The notes beneath the pieces were generated by a model. That model saw only the letters and a list, made by a program, of their open reading frames with translations. It did not search any database and was not told the DNA's origin. A stretch of 64,000 nucleotides of DNA. Source: Actinostola sp. cb2023 (Eukaryota > Cnidaria > Anthozoa > Actiniaria > Actinostolidae). The translations under genes were made by a program, and so were the position numbers. Below, piece by piece: positions 47,001 through 59,000 of the stretch; positions within the stretch are counted from its first letter, which is position 1, and each line of letters starts with the position of its first letter. The stretch lies in NCBI GenBank assembly GCA_033675265.1, contig JAUJYZ010001087.1:756001-820000 (forward strand). Reading direction: 5' to 3'.

Positions 47001-50000
47001 CAAGACGCCTTCGCGGCGAACGACGTCGTTCGTCTTGTTATGGTGACGACGACGAAGACGAACGTACTTCTGTAATGAAAACAATACTATTGTGAGGGTT
47101 TTGTGACGTCACACGTCACACACCATATATGGAGACTGACCATGACCTTGGCCTCGTGGCCAAATAGCAAGTTGTTGTGAAATATCGAGTGCTGAGTTTA
47201 TATGTGTAAACAGCGATATTAAACACGGTTAAATCTTCACATTGGTGGCAGCGATTTGGGCTACGAACTCTGGCTGAGAAGTAAGCGAATATTGGCAGAA
47301 TATTGGCAGAAAAACATGGGTGATGAGTGAAGAAACAGCGACGAGCGGCGAGACAGTGTTGGCTTCAACTAGTAGTAAGGGAAAAGCACCATCAACTTCG
47401 GGAGAAACGAAGGTAAAATCTAAGTCAGTTGACTTGAATCCCAAGTCAAGAGCTTGCTAATACGTTGGCAGAAGTTCTCAAAAGTGCAACAGCATCTTGT
47501 AAGTATTAGTTCAGAAGCAACAGCAGCAAGGAATGTCAAACCGCCGAGAGCTTACTCGGTTGGACACAATTTCAAAACATGGTTAGCACAGTTCATGCAA
47601 TATATTAACCTCGTGAGAGTAAAAGAAGCTGATCGCAAAGCGTACCTGCTAACCTTATTAGACCAGCCAGCATTCAGGGCTGTTGAGCTGTTACGATTGC
47701 CTCAAGAACTTTCGTTTAACGATTTTACGGCAAAGCTTAGCAAGCGTTTTGACTCGGGCAAATCCAAGGAAGATTACAAATTGCAGTTGAGGTCGAGGCG
47801 CCAAAAGTCAAACGAAGATATCGATAGCTTTGCAGACGCATTACTAGAGATCGTTGAAAATGCCTATCCAGAGGCCGAATATAGTTTTAAAGTGGAACTG
47901 GCAAGGGATCAGTTTATTCAAGGGGTGGAAATATGTGATGATGTGAGGGAGAGAGTCTTCATAAGTCAACCAGAGACACTCGCTGATGCAGTTCTCACTG
48001 TACATCGAATAGAAAGTGCACGCAAAGCTTGTAAATCTAGCCAACCAGTAAGTAAAGCGAGAGTGAATGCAGTTGCACCTGTAAGCGATGATAAAACCTC
48101 TGCTGAAATTCGTGAGCTCAAAGAATTAGTTGTTGGTATGAGTCATAAAATACAAGAGTTGGAGAGAAAAGTGTCTGATAGGCCAGCTAGGACCCCACGC
48201 CGAGCTAATGTTGAATGCTATGCCTGCCATGGCCATGGGCACTATGCACGAGAGTGCCCTGCTGCTGGAAATGCATCATCGAGAAATGGGGAAGGGGGCC
48301 TGCCGAGGGGCAGCCAGGTCTCTCGCAACCAGTAGTGTCTGCCTCTGGACATGTAAACGAAAATCATCAGTCATCTGAGCCAGACCCAAGCAATGTAATT
48401 TCAGTAATGTCAGATTCTGGCATTTATATAACAGGACTTCATCGTGTTACACCTATTTTACTTGATACTGGAGCGACAGTTAGTGTATTGAGCGAGGAAA
48501 CGTGGACAAAAAGTGGCGTTAGCTCGGAACTGAATCCAGTATCTGGGAGCTTGACTTGACAACAGCGAATGGGGAGGTTTTGACTGTTCTCGGAGAGACA
48601 AAAACAAGACTTCGCATAGGTGATTTCGATGGTTACTGGGATATCATTGTGGCACGCGGATTGACGCATGAATGTTTACTAGGATCGGATTTCTTTCATT
48701 ACTACAAATGCCAAATTTGTTACAATACTGGAACTTTTGCTATTGCGGGAACTGAGGTACCAATAAGATTTCAAACAGGGAACCCAGCAGTGTGTAGGGT
48801 GTACCTGGACAGGGATGTGGCGATTGGGCCTGGGACCGAGCAGCTGTTCACAGTGAAACTTGAGGGGGTGTGTGAACGTAATAATGGGAGTCCTGGTGTA
48901 ATAGAAGAGGTGCATGAAGTAATTGTAGAGACAGGTATTTCTGTTGCACGAGCGCTAGTGATATCCAGAGATGGTTTAACTGCAGTGCACCTTACGAACT
49001 TCACTGATCAACGAGTTAAGGTGCGTTTAAATGATCCCATCGGGAAGTATTGCCCATTAAGTACTGTGAATTTTAAAGTAACATCTATAGACACTCATAG
49101 TGAGACTGAGGTGGGAGGTGCCAATACCATTCTAAATAATGATGAAGAACTTTGGAAACACAGTGTGTATAAGAAGGAACTAGACAGTAAGGAGTTACCG
49201 TTTACAGTTGAGTCTGAGAATTTGAGTGATGAACAGAGGGGGCAGTTTACCTCCTTGATGAATGATTATGCTGATGTGTTCGCAAAGAGTAATTCAGATT
49301 TGGGAAAGACTGATTTGATTAAACACTGTATTGATGTAGGTGATTCGAAGCCGGTGAAGCTACCACCTCGGGGGACACCCCCTCATCAACGAGAGGTGAT
49401 TGACCATCAGCTGGATGACCTACTAGCCCAGGGGAGGATAGAACCATCACAGAGCCCATGGAGCAGCCCCGTTGTTCTAGTCCGAAAGAACGATGGCTCC
49501 TATCGGATGTGCATTGATTATAGATGTTTGAATAAGTATACCATAAAAGATGCGCATACACTCCCCAGAACACATGATGTATTGGAAGTAATGTCAGGCG
49601 CACATTGGTTTACCTGCCTGGACCTCGCCTCCGGGTATTGGCAAATGAAGGTGTCCGAGAAAGGCCGGCCCAAAACAGCATTTGTAGCACACCGTGGCCA
49701 ATTCCAATGGACGGTGATGCCTTTCGGGTTAACCAATGGTCCCGCTAGTTTTCAACGACTAATGAACATGGCCCTGAATGGACTCACCTGGACACATTGT
49801 TTAGTTTATATTGACGATATCATAATATGGTCTAGGTCATTTGAAGAGCATCTACATCGCCTATGTCTGGTCTTCAGCAGGATTCGTCAAGCGGAACTTA
49901 AACTTAAACCAGCCAAGTGTCAGTTCCTGAAGCAGAGAGTCACCTTCCTCGGGCATGTGGTGTTATCGCAGGGCATCGAGACAGACCCTGAAAAGACCAA

Positions 50001-53000
50001 AGCGGTTGTTGATTGGCCAGTCCCAGTGGACGTCAAGGAGTTGCAGCGGTTTTTAGGGCTTGTGGGGTATTACAGGCGCTTTGTAACAGAATTATCTACC
50101 ACCGCAGAGCCATTATACCGACTGTGTAAGAAGATCACCCCGTTCCAGTGGGGCACCAAAGAACAAACGGCCTTTGTCACTGGTCAGTGCGCCTGTCCTC
50201 GCATACCCTAACTTTGCAGCAGATGCTGGAAGGTTCATCCTCGACACAGATGCTAGTCAACAGCTTGGTATAGGTGCTGTCCTCTCAGAGTTGCAGCCGG
50301 ATGGAACAGAGATAGAGTTATTGCATATGGCAGTCGGTCACTTAATGACCACGAGAAAAATTACTGCACTACAAGGCTAGAGACGCTGGCAATAGTAACA
50401 TACATTGATCACTTTCGTTACTATTTGTTGGGACGCAGATTTCTTGTAAGAACTGACCATCATTCATTGCGGTGGTTGATGTCGTTCAAGCAACCGGAAG
50501 GACAGGTAGCTCGCTTGTTAGAACGATTGCAAGACTATGACTTCGATGTCGAGCACCGCCCAGGTAAATCTCACATTAACGCCGACGCGATGTCCCGGAA
50601 ACCAAGACGCCAACATGGAGACTGTCCATCATGCAAGTCCACCGCAGAAACAGAGTCACATGTTTCCAAGTTGACGTTGGTGCAGTTGGCTGGGATCACG
50701 AGTTCTCTTACTCTGACTTGTGGTCAGAAGAATCGCTAGCAAGCACACAACAAGAGGATGCCGCTATAGGGCCAGTGCTGACGTCTCTACTTCAGGGAGA
50801 GGAGAAGCCAACCCAGCAAGTGCTACAGTCTTTGAGTCCCACTACACGTGCAGTCATAGCGCAGTTCGAACTGTTGGAGGTGAAGAATGGTGTACGTACT
50901 CTACAGGAAGGAAATGAAGAAAGTACGAGCAACCAAAGGTCAAGTAGTTTTACCGGAGAAACTGATTACACCAGTACTGCAGCAGTGCCATGATGGTTTA
51001 GCTGGAGCACATATGGGGCAATTTAAGACACTCAGGAAGATGGAAGCACGTTTTTGGCGTCCAGGTTTGACAAAGCGTGTTCACGAGTACTGCGACAACT
51101 GTCTTACTTGCTGCAAATGTAAGCCTCGTAAGCGTTCCAGAGCACCATTGCACCCGATTTCCTCCGGTTATCCCATGCAAAGGATTCATATGGACATTGT
51201 GGGCCCGCTACCACGAACCAAGAAAGGGAACAAGTATGTCTTGACTATGCAGTGTAGTTTTACCAAATGGGTAGAAGCGTTTCCAATTCCTAACCAACGT
51301 GCAACCATGTGTGCAAGGGTTTTCGTTAAGACAGATCGAAAACTTTCATCGTACACTAAAAAGTATGATCAAGACCAGAGTAGATGAAGAACCTGACCGT
51401 TGGGATGAACACATGGAGTTTTGCCTGATGGCCTACCGCAGTAGTGTTCACTCGTCGACAGGACACACTCCCTATGAACTGATGTTCGGAAGAGAGATGC
51501 GCATTCCAGTTGATGTCATGATGGGGATGGTGCCTGAGGATGAGTCGTCAGAATGTTCATATTCTGAGAGTGTTAGCGAGCTACGTAACAAACTAGCGAA
51601 AGGCTACGAAGACGTGAGAACCAACCAACAAGCAGCACAACGGCGTCAAAAGGATGCCTTTGACAAAGGCGTCAGACACACAGTATATGAGCCTGGAGAC
51701 CTTGTTCTTCGCTACAGTCCACAGCTCACACCCGGTGAAGCCAGCAAGTTCCATCGAAACTGGCAGGCCGGGCCCGTATACAATTGTGGAACGCATAACT
51801 GAAATTACGCATCGCATAAGAAAGCTGGATAACACTCGTAGGAGAACGCTGGTCGTACATTTCAATAACTTGCGGTTATACAAGAGAAAGACAGAAGCGC
51901 AAGAACCAACAGACTTCAGGCCTGAGTGTCGCCACAGAGGGTGCTGGTCGTCAGGCGGAAGATTTGGAGGACAATAATCGTGATGATGCTGAGTGGGTCC
52001 ATGATGATTCTGGATATGATGATGCAGTTATTGTACATGTCTCGGAGACCAACGAGAAGGCAAGTATGGGAGATCTCGAGGACAACAGCCCTGAAGGCAA
52101 TACAGATAATACAGACGACACCCCAACTACAGCTAACATTAGCAGTGATGTTGCTCCAAATGCACCAAGCGATGAGGACGGTGAAGAAAGCAACAACTCT
52201 GACATTGAATCTATGCCGGAAGCAGAGTCATCAAGACAACATCCCACTAGATTAAGACGTCCACCAGATCGCTACGGAGAATGGATTCTTAACAGCTTAC
52301 AGCTGACTAAGTTACTTTCAGAAGTGAACAAGTGCGTTCGTATGCAAGAGACCCAAGTAGAGGCTGAGGAGATAAGAATCCGGAAGCTGAGGCCACAGCT
52401 GCTGAAGAAGGCACGAAGACATAGAAAGGAACTAACTAAGAGAAACTCTTAAACTTGATATGACTAACGACTGTCATTGATTATTACTGTTATTTTTGTT
52501 GAATTACAATTAGTTAGAGACTGTTCCCTTTTTGTAGGGGGGGATGATGTGAGGGTTTTGTGACGTCACACACCATATATGGAGACTGACCATGACCTTG
52601 GCCTCGTGGCCAAATAGCAAATTGTTGTGAAATATCGAGTGCTGAGTTTATATGTGTAAACAGCGATATTAAACACGGTTAAATCTTCACACTCTTGTCG
52701 CTTTATGTAGAAATGACCGAACATAGTTTTATGCTTGGAAATGCTTATTCAGGCAAAGAGGATTTCGCTTCATGAATTTGTAGGCCTGGATAAGAAGTAC
52801 GGATGTTGATTGTTGTGATCATGGCGCGCGAAATTCAAAACATTCTTCAGTACGCGTGGTGCGAATGAAAATCGTATAGATAACTACCGAATACGAAAAA
52901 TATTGACACGTCTGTCTATTATAACTGTTTTAGACGTAAATTTACAATTTCTTCATTGACTTTGCTGTTGAAATGTGACTTTATTAAGAAAATCATTTTA

Positions 53001-56000
53001 CCCCGTTGTTCAGCCATGTTCAACCATGCATGGTCTGACATATTGAAACTCATTATAATTAAAAAAAATTGTGGGTGGAGCGATGCCCTTTTATAGTACA
53101 CCCGCGTGTTTAACAGACAAGTAAAATGCACGAACGCTAAGAATCATCAAGCAGAAAATAAAAATATGGACAAAAATCAAATATAAAATGAACAAACCAG
53201 CCACAAATAAATGCACGCCGACAAATATTATCAAATCAACAAACAAAAATAAGTAGACAGACAGGCCGAATAATAAAAACGACAAACAAAGAAACACACA
53301 AACGAACCAATGAACGATCGACAATATAACTTCGGCAGGAAACTCTATTCGGGCTTGGTGTGGCTAGGAGAATTACCTCGTCCCAAATCTCTGCTCTTCC
53401 CTTCCGTGACGGCATAGAGTAGAACCGTGACCCGGACTCGGACTCGGACTCGGACTCGGACTCGGACTCGGACTCGGACTCAGTAAAACCAGGACTCAAA
53501 ATCAGTAAACCCCGGACTCAAAATCGGTAAAACCCTGACTTAAAATCAGTAAAACCCGGACTCACAATCATGTCAGTATTAATAAAAGTCAGGACTTAAA
53601 AATACTAGTATATTTTGCATTGCATGCGTTGGAATGACAAAATAATTGTAGTTATTCAAACTTGAATTGAATGTTAGATTATTTCTATGTATGCCGGTAA
53701 TTCCTCACGAGTACACATAGTCTGAATCTGATACAGCATTACCTGTCACACAATCACGTGTCACACGAAAGCATAGTTTTAGAGAGACCTAATTGTAGCA
53801 TATCGGGAAATAACCTCTGCTAGCAAGGTAGCGCAGGGTGAATCGCTGTATCTATTTTTAAGGGAAATATATTGAGAACCCAACTAGACAAATTCCCATG
53901 TACAGCGCTTTTCATAATTACTTCCGTCAATCAAAACTCAGACAATCAGACGAATGTGTGAAATGTGAAATGTGATTGTAGATTGCATGGCATGGGAATG
54001 AAACATTGTGATATAATAGTCGGCTTCGTAGTTTTGATGGACGGAATATGATAGTTTCTAAAACTACACACGGGTGACTAAGAGTGAAAAAATAATATTT
54101 TCCGATTTTTTTTTTAAAGCAAACTAGTGAGCAGCAAACGTTCGAGTTAATTAATATTCAACATGAGTTTATGTAAATTTAAGGTAGTTCCGGACCCATA
54201 GATTTCCTTAATACTATTTCACCAATAAAAGAGCTTCATAGCTGCATGAAGCCAAAATATAAAACAAAAAAGGGGGATCACCGTGTTCGTTTCTGAGTAA
54301 TCAGGGGGTAGACTGGGGAGGTTTTTGTCACTATCTGGGCCAAAAATGTAATGAAATTTTGACTAAAGAATAATTTTTTTTATCTAATTGAGTCCGGGCT
54401 TTACTGATTTTGAGTCCGGCTTTTACTAATTTTGAGTCCGGCTTTTACTGATTTTGAGTCCGGCTTTTACTGATTTTGAGTCCGGCTTTTACTGATTTTG
54501 AATCCGGCTTTTACTGATTTTGAGTCCGGGTTTTACCTATTTTGAGTCCGGGTTTTACTGATTTTGAGTCCGGCTTTTACTGATTTTGAGTCCGAATCCG
54601 GGTTCTACTGTATGCCTTCCGTGACAATGAAATACCCATTTACTAGAATCCAGTCCATCTAGTGGAGTGCCCTGAGGAGCAGGCTGATTCTTGCGGTTGA
54701 ATATATCTGAAAATGAAAGCTACAGAGAAAATTGCTTTTTGTCTCAAATAACTTTGTTTTCGGTTTGTTTCTCTCCCTCTTGGCCTTCAGGTCCACACGC
54801 AAACAGCGTTTTTAGTCACACAGACGGAGACTTTCGAAAACGCTCTACCGACTGGAGCCATTATAAAAACACCGGCTTATTGTGTGGACGGGCGCAAACG
54901 GAGCTTTTCGAAAACGCTGACGTCACGAGGTAGAACCCAGTCCATTGCGCGTGCGTGCGAAACTTAGCCAACTACGCATGCTCAACAGCCAAAGTGGCGT
55001 TCTCGGTTCGTGGTTTACGTGTGGACGGGTTGACGATTGAAAACGATTTCGAAAACATGTGGACTGGGAGTGAGTTATGTAATAATTACTGAACAATATG
55101 CTATTTAGGGCAAACTTGTCTATGCGTATTTCGGTAGAAGTAAAGACTTTGACAAGCTGAAAGAACAAGGAGTCAACGTGACTGGAAAAATTGTAATGAT
55201 AAGATATGGACGTGGAGGACGAGGAATGAAAGTAAGTCCACTGTTCAGTAATGATAAGATATGGACGCGGAGAACTAGGCATGAAAGTAAGTTCAGTAAT
55301 GATAAGATATGGACGTGGAGGACGAGGAATGAAAGTAAGTCCACTGTTCAGTAATGATAAGATATGGACGTGGAGGACGAGGAATGAAAGTAAGTCCACT
55401 GTTCAGTAATGATAAGATATGGACGCGGAGAACTAGGCATGAAAGTAAGTTCAGTAATGATAAGATATGGACGTGGAGGACGAGGAATGAAAGTAAGTCC
55501 ACTGTTCAGTAATGATAAGATATGGACGCGGAGAACTAGGCATGAAAGTAAGTTCAGTAATGATAAGATATGGACGTGGAGGACGAGGAATGAAAGTAAG
55601 TCCACTGTTCAGTAATGATAAGATATGGACGTGGAGGACGAGGAATGAAAGTAAGTCCACTGTTCAGTAATGATAAGATATGGACGCGGAGAACTAGGCA
55701 TGAAAGTAAGTTCAGTAATGATAAGATATGGACGTGGAGGACGAGGAATGAAAGTAAGTCCACTGTTCAGTAATGATAAGATATGGACGTGGAGGACGAG
55801 GAATGAAAGTAAGTCCACTGTTCAGTAATGATAAGATATGGACGCGGAGAACTAGGCATGAAAGTAAGTTCAGTAATGATAAGATATGGACGTGGAGGAC
55901 GAGGAATGAAAGTAAGTCCACTGTTCAGTAATGATAAGATATGGACGCGGAGAACTAGGCATGAAAGTAAGTTCAGTAATGATAAGATATGGACGTGGAG

Positions 56001-59000
56001 GACGAGGAATGAAAGTAAGTCCACTGTTCAGTAATGATAAGATATGGACGCGGAGAACTAGGCATGAAAGTAAGTTCAGTAATGATAAGATATGGACGTG
56101 GAGGACGAGGAATGAAAGTAAGTCCACTGTTCAGTAATGATAAGATATGGACGTGGAGGACGAGGAATGAAAGTAAGTCCACTGTTCAGTAATGATAAGA
56201 TATGGACGTGGAGGACGAGGAATGAAAGTAAGTCCACTGTTCAGTAATGATAAGATATGGACGTGGAGGACGAGGAATGAAAGTAAGTCCACTGTTCAGT
56301 AATGATAAGATATGGACGTGGAGGACGAGGAATGAAAGTAAGTCCACTGTTCAGAGAAATGATATTTGAAGCCTGGCGGAGAGTTTGAATTTCTGGTTCC
56401 TAAAGTTCGTGGCCACAGCTCACAAATCTAATTAGGTAGTGGCAATGAAGGGAGATTGGGGGATAAGTAATATACGTCAATTTTCAGTACTCAGATTTAA
56501 GCTCTAACTGTATCCAGAAATCGTTTCCAAGAACAATGACAGCTCTTTTGCATATTTTTCGTATTTGGAATTTGAAACGATTTCCAAGTATCTAAAATTG
56601 ACCAATGACGTATAGCTTATATCTCAATTTCCCTCGGCTTCAAAGCCACGCCCACTTGCATAATTAAGCTTGTATCCTTGGGTTCAATGTCGACGTAACT
56701 TTAATCGCGGGCGTTCGTTAATAACTCATTAATAATTCATGAGGACAAGACGCTCATTCGTATAGGTGCTCATTCGTATAGGTGCTCATTCGTATAGGTG
56801 CTCATTCGTATAGGTGCTCATTCGTATAGGTGCTCATTCGTATAGGTGCTCATTCGTATAGGTGCTCATTCGTATAGGTGCTCATTCGTATAGGTGCTCA
56901 TTCGTATAGGTGCTCATTCGTATAGGTGCTCATTCGTATAGGTGCTCATTCGTATAGGCGCTCATTCGTATAGGTGCTCATTCGTATAGGTGCTCATTCG
57001 TATAGGTGCTCATTCGTATAGGTGCTCATTCGTATAGGTGCTCATTCGTATAGGTGCTCATTCGTATAGGTGCTCATTCGTAAAGGTGCTCATTCGTATA
57101 GGTGCTCATTCGTATAGGTGCTCATTCGTATAGGCGCTCATTCGTATAGGTGCTCATTCGTATAGGTGCTCATTCGTATAGGTGCTCATTCGTATAGGTG
57201 CTCATTCGTATAGGTGCTCATTCGTATAGGTGCTCATTCGTATAGGTGCTCATTCGTATAGAAGAAGATAGCTAACAAAGCATAGAAAACGATACCGCGT
57301 AGTCTTAATAGATCAAATTTGGTGAATTTTCTCTCGAAGAATTATTAATGGTTTGAGAAGCTAAATCAAACACTCGAAATAGTGTTTCATCCGATATCCA
57401 GGGGTTTTTTAAACCCATTTCTCGGTGTTTGATATCGGATGCAACACTCTTGCTTGTGCTTGAGTTACGAGCCATGTGGAATCTGTTGAATAAACTATTC
57501 TTCTTCTTTTTTTCCGTCTTTTTCTTTTTCTTCTTATTTTTATTACTTTGTGCACACAAGGCATCGTGGACTCGGAGCATCGCGCGCAGAGTCTGTGCTG
57601 TCAAGTAATAATTATATTAATAATTTAAATTAAGAGTGTCGTTGTACGTGGGTATCATTATTTCACTGTAAAAGATGCTTCTTCCACGTAAATGGATTTT
57701 TATTATCCAAGCTTTCGGGCCTCTGGCCCATCATCAGGGAATGAATGGATTTTACAAAATTCAGTTAGAAGATTACGTATAAAAACAAACAAAACAAACG
57801 TGATTGTAGCGCGAGCTAATTAATAGGCGGCTACGCGCGCGCAATTACTATACAAGACAATTCTTAGCAAAGTTCTACTTGTCCACAAGAGGAATATAAT
57901 TCCCTGGAACTATCCTCCCAGAGTCTCTATTGAATAAAGCATTTTTGTTCTTTGCTATTTTCCATGCCTCTGTCCATTTCCTTCGGACCCAGGAAGATTC
58001 AGTAGCAATGATCTTTGTATCGTCCCATGCGATGTCATGGCCTTCTTTCGTGGCGTGTTCTGCCAATGCCGACGCCTGTGTCTTGGCCAACCTAACACTT
58101 GCCATGTGTTCCTTCTTCCTGGTGTCTGTTACAGAAGAAGGTAATATTGACATCTCCATTTACCGGAAACCAACGCATACAGATCACTACCTCCACTTTG
58201 ATAGCCATTACCCCGCACAGCACAAAGCTTCGGTGGTAAGAATGTTGGCTAGCCGAGCAAAATCACTACCTACCAAAGATCAAGGAAAGTTAAAGGAGCG
58301 TAATCATGTATTCCAAACCTTACATTCAGGTAACGGTTACCCCAGGAGCTTCCTAAGGACTCATATGCGGGAAGTCAAACGGCGAGAACGTGATGAGGAA
58401 GAGTGCAATGGCTACGCTACGTTACCGTACGTTCATGGTGTGACGGAAAGGGTGAAGAGGGTTCTGGAGGACCATGGAATAAAAACATCTGTCAATCCCT
58501 TATGTACACTGCGTCAATCGCTATCAAAGCCGAAGGATACCATCCCGTGTAATAAGAAGACCGGAGTTGTCTACCAGATTCCTTGCGAAGATTGTGAGGC
58601 GGTGTACATAGGGGAGACTGGACGATCATTGGGCACCAGGAAGAAGGAACACATGGCAAGTGTTAGGTTGGCCAAGACACAGGCGTCGGCATTGGCAGAA
58701 CACGCCACGAAAGAAGGCCATGACATCGCATGGGACGATACAAAGATCATTGCTACTGAATCTTCCTGGGTCCGAAGGAAATGGACAGAGGCATGGAAAA
58801 TAACAAAGAACAAAAATGCTTTATTCAATAGAGACTCTGGGAGGATAGTTCCAGGGAATTATATTCCTCTTGTGGACAAGTAGAACTTTGCTAAGAATTG
58901 TCTTGTATAGTAATTGCGCGCGCGTAGCCGCCTATTAATTAGCTCGCGCTACAATCACATTTGTTTTGTTTGTTTTTATACGTAATTTTCTAACTGAATT

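Larger units (their letters stand above)
47091..52691 (+). mobile_element. Ty3/gypsy LTR retrotransposon, recently inserted but broken
   Basis: Two LTRs (TGTGAGGG to CTTCACA) of 151 and 144 bp bracket gag, protease, reverse transcriptase, RNase H and integrase in the Ty3/gypsy order. A primer-binding site TTGGTGGCAGCGATTTGGG begins at 47,242 and a polypurine tract GTAGGGGGGGA precedes the right LTR. LTRs differ by one 7-bp indel and about one substitution, which suggests a young insertion. However, the coding region carries several frameshifts and an integrase deletion, so this copy is not autonomous. It lies in sense orientation in an intron of the NAALADase-like gene. Target duplication is not clean: ACTAT at the left against ACTCT at the right. 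Confidence 0.95.

Noticed and set aside
55205..56300. RGG-like peptide repeats (YGRGGRGMK) as an RNA-binding protein
   Set aside because: Only the first copy is coding. The rest are intronic repeats with stops (TAATGATAA) in the exon's frame.
56751..57262. CRISPR-like regular repeat
   Set aside because: There are no unique spacers, the units are contiguous, and the DNA is eukaryotic.
57305..57604. Lysine-rich minus-strand ORF
   Set aside because: The Lys run comes from a pyrimidine tract. It overlaps a small palindrome and has no homology.
57930..58124. N-terminal extension of the Penelope ORF
   Set aside because: It is the antisense of the duplicated 3' end, so its openness is a mirror of the endonuclease gene.
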